Positions 25,211-32,987 of a DNA stretch of 64,000 nucleotides are shown in pieces (position 1 is the stretch's first letter; each line of letters starts with the position of its first letter). Location: contig NZ_JACZHT010000004.1 in NCBI RefSeq assembly GCF_014861485.1, positions 62,001-126,000 of the forward strand. Direction: 5' to 3'. The notes under the pieces are model-generated. The model was given only the letters and a program-made list of their open reading frames with translations. It was not told the origin of the DNA and made no database searches. This DNA is from Phaeovibrio sulfidiphilus. GTDB taxonomy: Bacteria > Pseudomonadota > Alphaproteobacteria > Rhodospirillales > Rhodospirillaceae. A program made the position numbers and the translations under genes.

Positions 25211-26659
25211 ATGTTGGTCCTGGATCTTGATCGCCCGGGTGGATATTGGGGAGCCGTGTATGTGTTCGCGGCTGTCCGTGGTCTGCAGGTGATTATCGAC
25301 GGACCGGTGGGATGTGAGAACCTGCCGGTGACGGCGGTGCTCCACTACACCGACGCACTCCCCCCGCACGAGCTTCCGATTGTGGTGACCGGCCTCGGAG
25401 ACGAGGAGCTGGGCCGCAATGGAACCGAGCAGGCCCTGGTCCGCGCCCGCAGCGTTCTCGACCCCGCCCGTCCGGCGGTGGTGGTGACCGGCTCCATCGC
25501 CGAGATGATCGGCGGCGGCGTCGTGCCCCCCGAGACCGGCATCCGCCGCTTCCTTCCCCGCACCATCGACGAGGACCACTGGCAGAGCGCCGAGCGCGCC
25601 CTGACGTGGCTCTGGAACGAGTTCGGTGCCGGAAAGAAAGTCCCGGCGAGGAAGGCCGGGACCGACACGGGCCGTCCGAAAGTGAACATCATCGGTGCCG
25701 CCTACGGAACGTTCAACATGTGGTCGGACGTGGCCGAGGTCCGTCGCCTGATCGAGGGCATCGGCGCCGAGGTGAACCTTGTGTTCCCCATGGACTGCCC
25801 CATCGAGGACATCCCCCGCTTGGGCGAGGCCGACCTGTCCGTCTGCCTGTACCGCGAGTTCGGCAAGGGGCTGTGCGAGACCCTGAACATTCCCTGGCTG
25901 CGCGCTCCCTTCGGGATCGAGGGCACCACCAATTTCCTGCGGGCCGCGGGCGCCGCCCTGGGCCTGGATCCGGAGCCGTTCATCGAGCAGGAGAAGCGTT
26001 CCACGCTCAAGCCGCTGTGGGATCTGTGGCGGTCCGTGACCCAGGATTTCTTTGCAACGGCAAGCTTCGGAGTCGTTGCCAGTGAAACCTATTCTCGCGG
26101 ACTTGAGGGTTTTCTGAGCCACGAGATGGGTCTGCCGTGCAACTTTTCGGTCGCCCGGATTCCGGGTCAGAAGATCGATAATGAGACGGTGCGGACACTT
26201 GTCCAGACCAAAACGCCCCTGGTGGTTTTTGGCAGCTACAACGAAAGAATGTATCTGGCCGAAACTGGTGGACGGGCCATGTATATTCCGGCATCCTTCC
26301 CGGGCGCGATCATTCGCCGGCACACAGGAACCCCCTTTATGGGATATGCGGGTGCCACGTATCTGATTCAAGAGGTCTGCAACGCCTTGTTTGACGCCCT
26401 GTTCAACATCATTCCCCTGGGAAGCGATCTGGACCGCGTCGAGGCCACGCCCTCGCGGATGCACCGGGAACTCCTGTGGGAGGACGAGGCCCGTCTTCTC
26501 CTGGACCGCATGGTCGAGGCCGAGCCGGTTGTTGCCCGTATTTCTGCAGCCAAGCGGCTCCGTGACGAGGCGGAGCAGGCTGCCCGTGCCTTGGGTGCCG
26601 AGGTCGTGAGCGCCAGTGTGCTGCGCTCCCTCGGTCGCCACGGAGGGTCTGTGCATTGA
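25211..26659 (+). CDS. bchZ: chlorophyllide reductase subunit BchZ
   Basis: 482 aa, the NifK-like partner of BchY. The N-terminus (Asp-Arg-x-Gly-Gly-Tyr-Trp-Gly-Ala-Val-Tyr) and [10 protein letters not shown] are diagnostic, the Cys being a cluster ligand. A C-terminal extension of ~75 residues resembles the light-independent protochlorophyllide reductase tail. GGAGG precedes the ATG. It is the last bch gene; pufB follows after 193 bp that carry two RNA hairpins. Confidence 0.97.
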   Translation: MLVLDLDRPGGYWGAVYVFAAVRGLQVIIDGPVGCENLPVTAVLHYTDALPPHELPIVVTGLGDEELGRNGTEQALVRARSVLDPARPAVVVTGSIAEMIGGGVVPPETGIRRFLPRTIDEDHWQSAERALTWLWNEFGAGKKVPARKAGTDTGRPKVNIIGAAYGTFNMWSDVAEVRRLIEGIGAEVNLVFPMDCPIEDIPRLGEADLSVCLYREFGKGLCETLNIPWLRAPFGIEGTTNFLRAAGAALGLDPEPFIEQEKRSTLKPLWDLWRSVTQDFFATASFGVVASETYSRGLEGFLSHEMGLPCNFSVARIPGQKIDNETVRTLVQTKTPLVVFGSYNERMYLAETGGRAMYIPASFPGAIIRRHTGTPFMGYAGATYLIQEVCNALFDALFNIIPLGSDLDRVEATPSRMHRELLWEDEARLLLDRMVEAEPVVARISAAKRLRDEAEQAARALGAEVVSASVLRSLGRHGGSVH

Positions 26660-26680
26660 CCCCCGTTCTGACGAGTTTCG

Positions 26681-26695
26681 CCCCTGTTTCAGGGG
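26681..26695 (+). promoter_or_regulatory. mRNA hairpin downstream of bchZ
   Basis: CCCCTG-TTT-CAGGGG, six perfect pairs, 22 bp past the bchZ stop. No T-run, so more likely a stability or processing element than a terminator. Confidence 0.5.
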
Positions 26696-26712
26696 TGTCG
26701 AGTTTCGATGGT

Positions 26713-26737
26713 CCCTTCCTCCCCTCGGGGAGAAGGG
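26713..26737 (+). promoter_or_regulatory. second mRNA hairpin between bchZ and pufB
   Basis: CCCTT and CTCCC pair with GGGAG and AAGGG, with a one-base bulge and a tight loop. In tandem with the previous hairpin it could set the 5' end or the stability boundary of the puf mRNA. Confidence 0.5.
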
Positions 26738-26852
26738 TATCGGATCCGGTGTCCGCCTCAGCCGTTGGGCGGGCATGCCGGGGGCTCCCGGCGCCGGGTG
26801 GCGTCACGAACGCCGAGACGGCTTTTCTGGGCTAGTATCAGGAGGTACTCAG

Positions 26853-27047
26853 ATGGTTGATAATACTACCCTTAACGAAGAAGAAGCGAAGGAATTCCAC
26901 GCGGTCTTCTCGAGCAGCGCCACTGCGTTCGTCGCCGTTGCAATCGTTGCGCACGTCCTTGCTTGGATGTGGCGTCCGTTCTGGCCGGGTCCCGAGGGCT
27001 ATGTTGCTCTTGACACCCTGACCCAGACCCTGACGTTCCTGTCGTAA
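26853..27047 (+). CDS. pufB: light-harvesting LH1 beta polypeptide
   Basis: 64 aa. Acidic, Glu-rich N-terminus (Asn-Glu-Glu-Glu-Ala-Lys-Glu-Phe-His), one membrane span ([12 protein letters not shown]) whose His is the bacteriochlorophyll ligand, and the [11 protein letters not shown] end typical of LH1 beta. Very close to Rhodospirillum rubrum LH1 beta. AGGAGG is 7 bases before the ATG. pufA follows 20 bp on. Confidence 0.96.
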   Translation: MVDNTTLNEEEAKEFHAVFSSSATAFVAVAIVAHVLAWMWRPFWPGPEGYVALDTLTQTLTFLS

Positions 27048-27067
27048 CTCGCAAGGAGGACAATACC

Positions 27068-27253
27068 ATGTGGCGTATTTGGATGCTCTTTGATCCGCGT
27101 CGTGCCCTCGTTGGCCTCTTCGCGTTCCTGGCGGTGCTTGCTCTGCTGATCCACTTCCTCTGCCTCAGCGCTCCGCGCTTCAACTGGCTGGAAGGCGCAC
27201 CGGCGGCGACCCAGAAGACGTCGGAAGTCGTTTCGACCTCCGTTCTGTCGTAA
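27068..27253 (+). CDS. pufA: light-harvesting LH1 alpha polypeptide
   Basis: 61 aa. Begins Met-Trp-Arg-Ile-Trp and carries Asp-Pro-Arg-Arg, a membrane span with the ligand His in Leu-Leu-Ile-His-Phe, then Arg-Phe-Asn-Trp-Leu-Glu-Gly. Strong AAGGAGG precedes it. With PufB it forms the ring around the reaction centre. The tail after Glu-Gly is Thr/Ser-rich and a few residues longer than the core. Confidence 0.96.
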   Translation: MWRIWMLFDPRRALVGLFAFLAVLALLIHFLCLSAPRFNWLEGAPAATQKTSEVVSTSVLS

Positions 27254-27291
27254 AGGCGTTTTGCTTCGTCAGTAACGTCGCATACCGACGG

Positions 27292-27339
27292 CAGCGGGCG
27301 CTTGGAAGGGTCCTGGTGAGACTTCCAAACCGCCCGCTG
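27292..27339 (+). promoter_or_regulatory. strong intercistronic stem-loop between pufA and pufL
   Basis: CAGCGGGCG (27292-27300) pairs with CGCCCGCTG (27331-27339). Inside, TTGGAAG (27302-27308) pairs with CTTCCAA (27322-27328) around a 13-nt loop. The position, after the LH1 genes and before the reaction-centre genes, is that of the known Rhodobacter puf hairpin, which protects the LH1 mRNA from 3' decay and so raises LH1 over reaction centre. The same job is inferred here. Confidence 0.88.
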
Positions 27340-27394
27340 TCGCCTCTCGGTGGAGCGACGGTCGTCTAAAGACTCCCGACCGGAGGGTCCATAA

Positions 27395-28225
27395 ATGGCC
27401 ATGCTCAGTTTTGAAAGAAAATACCGTGTCCGTGGCGGGACACTGGTGGGAGGGGATCTGTTTGACTTCTGGGTGGGGCCGTTTTACGTCGGCTTCTTCG
27501 GGGTCACTACGATTATCTTCGCATCCCTTGGCACTGCACTGATTCTTCTTGCAGCGGCTCTTGGGGATACGTGGAACCCCCTCAGAATCAACATTGCTCC
27601 CCCGGATCTGTCCTACGGATTGGGCTTTGCCCCGATGAAAGAGGGCGGGTTCTGGCAGTTGATCACGATTTGCGCCGTTGGTGCCTTTGTCTCGTGGGCG
27701 CTTCGTCAGGTGGAGATTTCCCGCAAGCTCGGGATGGGGCTTCATATTCCCTTTGCATTTAGCTTCGCCGTCTTTGCCTACATTGTTCTCGTGGTCGTCC
27801 GTCCGCTTCTGCTCGGAGCCTGGGGACACGGATTCCCTTATGGTATTCTGAGCCACCTGGACTGGGTGTCGAACATCGGCTACCAGTTCCTGCACTTCCA
27901 TTATAACCCGGCTCACATGCTTGGTATCACCTTCTTCTTCACCTGCTGCTTCGCGCTCGGCATGCATGGCTCTGTCATCCTGTCGGCCGCCAATCCGCCG
28001 GAGGGAGAACTGGTGAAGGGTCCCGAGCACGAGAACGCCTTCTTCCGCGATATCGTGGGCTACTCCATTGGAACGCTGGGCGTTCACAAGCTGGGTGTTT
28101 TCCTTGCGATCAGCGCGGCTTTCTGGAGCGCCATGTGCATCCTCCTCAGCGGTCCCTTCTGGACCAAGAGCTGGCCGGAGTGGTGGAACTGGTGGCTTCA
28201 GTTCCCGGGCAGTTTCATCGGATAG
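27395..28225 (+). CDS. pufL: photosynthetic reaction centre L subunit
   Basis: 276 aa with five membrane helices. The N-terminus ([12 protein letters not shown]) is highly conserved, and His ligands appear in His-Phe-His-Tyr-Asn-Pro-Ala-His-Met (special pair), Met-His-Gly and Gly-Val-His-Lys-Leu-Gly (iron). Binds bacteriochlorophylls, bacteriopheophytin and the primary quinone site partner in the membrane. CGGAGGG precedes the ATG. pufM follows after 18 bp. Confidence 0.97.
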   Translation: MAMLSFERKYRVRGGTLVGGDLFDFWVGPFYVGFFGVTTIIFASLGTALILLAAALGDTWNPLRINIAPPDLSYGLGFAPMKEGGFWQLITICAVGAFVSWALRQVEISRKLGMGLHIPFAFSFAVFAYIVLVVVRPLLLGAWGHGFPYGILSHLDWVSNIGYQFLHFHYNPAHMLGITFFFTCCFALGMHGSVILSAANPPEGELVKGPEHENAFFRDIVGYSIGTLGVHKLGVFLAISAAFWSAMCILLSGPFWTKSWPEWWNWWLQFPGSFIG

Positions 28226-28243
28226 GGGCAAGGGGAACGAAAA

Positions 28244-29209
28244 ATGGCTGAATATCAAAACATATTCAACCCTGTGCAGGTTCGTACCGAGCCGCACATG
28301 GGGGTCGATCTTCCCGAGATTGAAACGCCCCGCGAGGGCAAGCCGGTCTTTATCTGGCTTCTCGGCAAGATCGGTGATGCCCAGCTGGGCCCCATTCACC
28401 TGGGTCTCACGGGTATCGTCGCCGGTGCCTTCTTCGCAATGTGCTGCTTCATCCTGATGATGAACTTCCTTGCGATGGTGGACTGGAACATCATCGAATT
28501 CGTGCGCCAGCTCCCCTGGCTCGCCGTTGACCCGCCCGTGATGGACGGTCTTGGCGTGGCCCCCATGAACGAGGGTGGCTGGTGGCAGATGGCCTGCTTC
28601 TGCCTGACGATCTCGATTTTCGTCTGGTGGTGGCACATCTACACTCGGGCGCAGTCGCTGGGTCTGGGCACCCACATGGCCTGGGCGTTCATGTCGGCGA
28701 TCTCGCTGTACCTGGTGTTCTTCATCATCCGTCCGCTGATCCTGGGCAGCTGGGCCGAGGCCGTTCCGTTCGGCTTCTTCGCTCACCTGGACTGGACTGC
28801 CGCGTTCTCGCTGCGCTACGGAAACCTGTATTACAACCCGTTCCACATGCTGACCATTGCGTTCTGCTACGGCTCTGCCGTTCTGTTCGCGATGCACGGC
28901 GCGACCATTCTGGCCGTCTCCCACATGGGTGGCGACCGCGAGGTCGAGCAGATCACGGATCGTGGTACGGCCGCTGAGCGTGCCGCTCTGTTCTGGCGCT
29001 GGACCATGGGCTTCAACGCGACCATGGAATCCATCCACCGCTGGGCCTGGTGGTTTGCGGTCCTCACGCCGCTGACGGGTGCTATCGGTATGCTGCTGAC
29101 CGGCACGGTTGTGGAAAACTGGTACCTCTGGGGCATTGATCACGGACTGGTTCCGACCTATCCGCCGATTGCCGACCCGGTGGTCACCGATCCCCTGCTG
29201 ACGCAGTGA
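28244..29209 (+). CDS. pufM: photosynthetic reaction centre M subunit
   Basis: 321 aa, five membrane helices, with the M-type Asn-Pro-Phe-His-Met special-pair ligand, the Met-His-Gly helix and the iron-binding segment Ala-x-Phe-Trp-Arg-Trp-Thr-Met-Gly-Phe-Asn-Ala-Thr. Pairs with PufL. A C-terminal Pro-rich extension after Trp-Gly-Ile-Asp-His contacts the cytochrome subunit in species that have one. It lies 16 bp before pufC. Confidence 0.97.
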   Translation: MAEYQNIFNPVQVRTEPHMGVDLPEIETPREGKPVFIWLLGKIGDAQLGPIHLGLTGIVAGAFFAMCCFILMMNFLAMVDWNIIEFVRQLPWLAVDPPVMDGLGVAPMNEGGWWQMACFCLTISIFVWWWHIYTRAQSLGLGTHMAWAFMSAISLYLVFFIIRPLILGSWAEAVPFGFFAHLDWTAAFSLRYGNLYYNPFHMLTIAFCYGSAVLFAMHGATILAVSHMGGDREVEQITDRGTAAERAALFWRWTMGFNATMESIHRWAWWFAVLTPLTGAIGMLLTGTVVENWYLWGIDHGLVPTYPPIADPVVTDPLLTQ

Positions 29210-29225
29210 TGAGAGGAGCGCCATA

Positions 29226-30473
29226 ATGTTCGATTTGTTTAAGAAGCAGGCTGAGGATGCCGTCTCTCTCTTCAAGCAAGAGAATCGCGACAAACTCACC
29301 TTCTCCTGGACGCAGGACAAAGTTGGTCCTACGCCTCTCATCTGGAAGTACGGTATCTGGGCCACTCTCCTTGCGGTCGTCGGGATCTTCGTCGTCTACT
29401 GGACGTACGACCCGGTGAACACGCAGCAGCTCGGCTTCCGTGGAACCGGCATGCAGCTGATGACCCAGAAGGGTCAGAAGGCCATGGCCATCCCGGCCGC
29501 TGCCGAGTTCTACCCCGAGGAGGGCGGTGAAAAGGCCGGCTCCATGTACCAGCAGGTGCACATCCCCGCGCTGGCCGACATGGACAACGGCACCTTTACC
29601 GGCTTCATGCAGCAGATCACGGACTGGGTTGCGCCCACGCAGGGCTGCTACTACTGTCACGTGGCCGAGGGTCTGGAGTTCGAGGCTCCGTACACCAAGA
29701 TCATCTCCCGTCGTATGATCGAGATGGTCCAGGAGCTGAACAGCAACCCGGCGTGGAGAGCCCACCTCGTGGAGTCCAAGGTTACGTGCTGGACCTGCCA
29801 CCGTGGTGTTGCGATCCCGAACTTTGTCTGGTACCAGGAGCCCCCGAACGGCCGCACCGGCCTTGGGAACGACGTTGGCCAGAACAAGTCCACGTCTCCG
29901 GGCATGACCGCAATGCATCGCGACCCGTACACCCCGTACATCGCCGATGTCATGGCGGACCCCCGCGCCATCCGTGTGATGGGTACGACCAGCCTGCCGG
30001 TTGAGGGTACGCTGGGCAAGGGCAAGTCCCTCCAGCAGACCGAACAGTCGTACTCGTTCATGATCAGCATTTCCCTTGGCCTTGGCGTCAACTGTACCCA
30101 TTGCCACAACACCCAGAACTTTGCTGACTGGTCGCTCAGCCGCCCGCAGCGTCTTCTGGCCTGGGAAGGCATGAACATGATCCGCGATCTGAACCGCGAC
30201 TGGCTGTCCCCGCTGTCGGCTGACTTCTCGGCTCCGTGGATTGCCCAGACCAACGCGGCGTTCAACGACACGTTTACCTGGGAGTTCGGCTCCGACCGGA
30301 CGGGTCTCTCCCGTCTTGGAAAGATGGGCGATGCTCCCAAGGCGAACTGCGGTACTTGTCACAACGGCGAGGCTATTCCCTTGCTGATGTCGGACGGCGT
30401 CACCCGTGCGGACCTTACGGTCGACTTCCCGCAGTTGCTCGGTCCGCCAATGCCGAGACTGGGAGCCCAGTAA
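29226..30473 (+). CDS. pufC: reaction-centre tetraheme cytochrome c subunit PufC
   Basis: 415 aa. Four CxxCH heme sites: Cys-Tyr-Tyr-Cys-His, Cys-Trp-Thr-Cys-His, Cys-Thr-His-Cys-His and Cys-Gly-Thr-Cys-His. The N-terminus has a single membrane span (about residues 45-60) and no lipobox cysteine, so it seems anchored by an uncleaved helix. It relays electrons from soluble periplasmic donors to the oxidised special pair. Closest form is the membrane-anchored PufC of Rhodospirillaceae and Roseobacter-type phototrophs. A terminator follows 34 bp after the stop, closing the operon. Confidence 0.96.
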   Translation: MFDLFKKQAEDAVSLFKQENRDKLTFSWTQDKVGPTPLIWKYGIWATLLAVVGIFVVYWTYDPVNTQQLGFRGTGMQLMTQKGQKAMAIPAAAEFYPEEGGEKAGSMYQQVHIPALADMDNGTFTGFMQQITDWVAPTQGCYYCHVAEGLEFEAPYTKIISRRMIEMVQELNSNPAWRAHLVESKVTCWTCHRGVAIPNFVWYQEPPNGRTGLGNDVGQNKSTSPGMTAMHRDPYTPYIADVMADPRAIRVMGTTSLPVEGTLGKGKSLQQTEQSYSFMISISLGLGVNCTHCHNTQNFADWSLSRPQRLLAWEGMNMIRDLNRDWLSPLSADFSAPWIAQTNAAFNDTFTWEFGSDRTGLSRLGKMGDAPKANCGTCHNGEAIPLLMSDGVTRADLTVDFPQLLGPPMPRLGAQ

Positions 30474-30507
30474 GCTGAGCTGATCAAGACCTCAAGGTCG
30501 GAAAAAC

Positions 30508-30538
30508 GGGCGGTGCGCAAGCGTACCGCCCTTTTTTT
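30508..30538 (+). terminator. Rho-independent terminator of the puf operon
   Basis: GGGCGGTGCG (30508-30517) pairs with CGTACCGCCC (30522-30531) with one G-T pair, followed by seven T residues. Very typical. Confidence 0.95.
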
Positions 30539-31226
30539 GTTTGACGGTGTGGCCGGCCGCGCCAGAAGACGCCCGCGTTATGCAGCGCGGAGCTGGGCGG
30601 GTCCGCCTTTTCCCGGCAGGTGGGGGCCACAGGTACGGAACGTGGGGTTTCAGCGTTCCCACCGGCCCTGCGCGCGTGTGGGAGCGGGGGTGCCGTCTGG
30701 ACCCGTCGCCGCAGCGCGTGGAGAGGTGCCGTGGCGTGGTGCGCACGGGGGTGCTCAAGAGGGTTGGCGGTCGGCATACAGGGGGCTGCTTCTTCCGCCA
30801 GGCAATGTACAGAACCGCTGGCGTGTCCCAGGACGGGTCGTGCCGCTGTCTGGCTCAATCGTTGCGGGGTTGGGGTGAGCTGCAAGCCGTTCCGTGCGCA
30901 AAGGGGCGTAGCCGCAGCCGGGTGTGGCGGTACGCGTGTTTGTCATCGATTGGCGCCGCCGGGTCTGGCGGCACGCGTGTCGGTGATCAAGGTGCGTGGG
31001 GGTGATGCTTTCGGCGCCCGTCACGAGCGGCCGCGTGCCGCACCCGGTGCAGCATCAGCATATTTCCGGCTCGTTTCTTGCGCTATCAGGCGGGGTCGTC
31101 GCCCGGTGGGTTCGGGGCGAGGGGGCGCCGATGGATCGTGTCGGGTCCACGCCCCCGCAGGGGCGAGACCACCGGCCTTCCCTGATTGGGCTTCCCCGGG
31201 ATCTCCGTGTTCGCTGGCTGGCGCAT

Positions 31227-31253
31227 AAAAAGCAGACGTCGCGCCCGGTCTGC
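31227..31253 (-). terminator. Rho-independent terminator of the J-domain/lolA operon
   Basis: On the minus strand GCAGAC (31253-31248), 10-nt loop, GTCTGC (31237-31232), then five T residues. It lies about 105 bp past the J-domain stop. Its 5' arm is shared with an alternative hairpin at 31247-31277. Confidence 0.7.
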
Positions 31254-31277
31254 CTGTTGCCGGGCAGCAGACAGACC
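31247..31277. repeat. near-perfect 31-bp palindrome overlapping the terminator
   Basis: GGTCTG/CAGACC, CTG/CAG and TGCC/GGCA are arranged symmetrically with single mismatches. It uses bases 31248-31253, which the terminator also needs, so the two folds exclude each other. Confidence 0.6.
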
Positions 31278-31358
31278 CGTGACGGGTGTGCTGGCTGGGG
31301 TCCACCGTGAACCAGACGGGCCACTCGGGGGCAGCGGCGCGACGCCCGAGCCCGGGCT

Positions 31359-32045
31359 CTAGCGGTCCTTGAGAGAGCGCATGAGGACGCGGTAGGCGTC
31401 CCCCACCATCTTGAAACGCTCTTCCGCGTCCCGGGCGCCGCCGTTGACGTCCGGATGGTAGCGCTTGACCAGTTCCTTGTAGCGCCGTCGCAGGGCGTCG
31501 TGGGTCAGGGGCTCGTCCAGGCCGAATACCCGCATGGCCCGGGCCCTGGGCCCGTCCACCCGCCCCTCCGAGAGGGCGCGCCCGCGGCGTTCGCCCGCCC
31601 GCGCCCCCTTTGGTGCCATTTCCCGGTCGTAGAAGCCAAACGGATCGCGCGGGTCGCCTTTCGCCGGGCCCCGGGGGCTGTTGGGGCCATTTTCCCCGAG
31701 CGGCCACGTGGGCCGGTCCCAGACCGTGGAGCGGCGGATCTCGTCCTCCATGGCGGCCTCATCCAGGCCCGCGTAGTAGTTCCACGCCTTGTTGTAGGCC
31801 TGAACGTGGTTGAGGCAGAACCAGTAGTAGCTCTTCAGGGTCCGGTCCCGGGGCGCCCGGTGAAGCCCCTCCTCCTCGCAGCCCGGGTGGTCACAGGCAC
31901 GGCGTTGCGGCTGCCGTGATTCGGTGCGAAGCAGGTCGTCGAGGTCCGGAATGACCCTCTTGCGACCGCTTTCGGCTGTCTTGGGCTTCGCGGTCCGGCT
32001 CCGGGGGGTGGCACGGTCATCGGATTTCCGGGAGTGATGGGTCAT
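31359..32045 (-). CDS. J-domain protein with N-terminal basic region (228 aa)
   Basis: Start at the ATG complementary to 32043-32045, only 4 bp after the lolA stop. The C-terminal ~65 residues are a J domain: Arg-Arg-Tyr-Lys-Glu-Leu-Val-Lys-Arg-Tyr-His-Pro-Asp-Val-Asn, with the HPD motif. The N-terminal third is Arg/Lys/Ser-rich, and a Cys-x4-Cys...His-Arg-Ala-Pro and Trp-Phe-Cys-Leu-Asn-His segment near residues 50-85 might bind metal. This arrangement, with the J domain at the C-terminus, matches a widespread alphaproteobacterial family of DnaJ-related proteins of unknown client. It is probably co-transcribed with lolA. Confidence 0.85.
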   Translation of the reverse strand: MTHHSRKSDDRATPRSRTAKPKTAESGRKRVIPDLDDLLRTESRQPQRRACDHPGCEEEGLHRAPRDRTLKSYYWFCLNHVQAYNKAWNYYAGLDEAAMEDEIRRSTVWDRPTWPLGENGPNSPRGPAKGDPRDPFGFYDREMAPKGARAGERRGRALSEGRVDGPRARAMRVFGLDEPLTHDALRRRYKELVKRYHPDVNGGARDAEERFKMVGDAYRVLMRSLKDR

Positions 32046-32049
32046 GAAC

Positions 32050-32724
32050 TCAACGGGGCAGATTTCTCGGGTCCGGACGGCGGTACACAAACAGGTCCGG
32101 ATCCAGTGTGGGGTTGCGGTCGATGTTGAACAGGGAGACGGTCACGCTGATGCCCTGGGCGTCCAGAACGCGCCAGCCCGCAAGGGCTAGGGGCTCCCGG
32201 TCGAAGGCGAGGGTCAGGGATCCGATCCCGGGATCTTTGGTCATGTGAAGGGTCACCTCCACGCGCTTGTCCGAGGTCTCCACGTTCGTGATGGTGATGG
32301 CCGGATCAGCAAAGGAAATCCGGTCCGCAAGGAATACCGAAAGGGGCGTGGTGTCGAGATCGATGTACGTCACCTGCTCCATCTTCGCGTCGATATAGAT
32401 GAGATGGGTGCCGTTCGCCACCAGCGTAAGGGGGGAGGGCGGATCGTAATTCATGCGCAGGCGGTTCGGCCGGGCGAGGGCCAGGGTGCCGGACAGGGTC
32501 TCGCCGGTGGAGGCGGTCTGGATAAAGCGCGCCTTGGCCATGCGGAAGGTGTTCAGGTAGCCCTCCGCCTGCTTGAGGAACGCCTGCTCCTGGGCGGTGA
32601 GGGGCCGGGCCGGCGCGTCGTCCGCCCGCGCGGGGCCGGGCAGGGCAAGAGCGGCGAGCGCAAGAGCCGCCAGGACGGCCAGTGTGGCGCGGCGGGCGCG
32701 TCTGAGAGCGTGAAAGGGCAGCAT
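32050..32724 (-). CDS. lolA: outer-membrane lipoprotein carrier LolA
   Basis: 224 aa, with a signal peptide cleaved after Ala-Arg-Ala near residue 35. The mature part has the LolA fold: an Ala/Phe-rich helix, then a beta barrel with Ser-Gly-Thr-Leu-Ala-Leu-Ala-Arg-Pro-Asn-Arg-Leu-Arg and Tyr-Asp-Pro-Pro. It shuttles lipoproteins across the periplasm from LolCDE to the outer membrane. An unrelated receptor LolB is usually lacking in alphaproteobacteria. It lies upstream of the J-domain gene with a 4-bp gap. Confidence 0.9.
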   Translation of the reverse strand: MLPFHALRRARRATLAVLAALALAALALPGPARADDAPARPLTAQEQAFLKQAEGYLNTFRMAKARFIQTASTGETLSGTLALARPNRLRMNYDPPSPLTLVANGTHLIYIDAKMEQVTYIDLDTTPLSVFLADRISFADPAITITNVETSDKRVEVTLHMTKDPGIGSLTLAFDREPLALAGWRVLDAQGISVTVSLFNIDRNPTLDPDLFVYRRPDPRNLPR

Positions 32725-32914
32725 GAACCGGTCCTCGGGAAGTGACAGCGCGAAGGGCCGAGTATCCCAAAGAGCCGGGCGGAAGAAAAGAGAAACGCTC
32801 GTGAGCGCGGTTATCTCACGCGATTGTCATCCGGTGCGGGGAGCCGTGCGGGCGCGGCTGGCCGGGGCGCGTTGGTGCGCGGTTGGCGGGCCCCGGGGCG
32901 CCGGAAAAAAAAGA

Positions 32915-32940
32915 AAGCGCCCCCAAGGCAGGGGGCGCTT
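32915..32940 (-). terminator. Rho-independent terminator of rne
   Basis: AAGCGCCCCC (32915-32924) / GGGGGCGCTT (32931-32940), six-base loop, and on the minus strand a TCTTTTTTTT run follows. It lies 48 bp past the rne stop. Confidence 0.93.
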
Positions 32941-32987
32941 CCAGTATTCGTTTTAGAACCGTGGGTCCGTGGATCCGTGGTGCGGTC

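Larger units (their letters stand above)
30539..31358. other. gene-free stretch of 820 bp
   Basis: Lies between the puf terminator and the J-domain gene, which end toward each other. No supported gene. It contains overlapping hairpins at 31227-31277, described separately. The remaining GC-rich frames lack ribosome sites. Confidence 0.5.
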
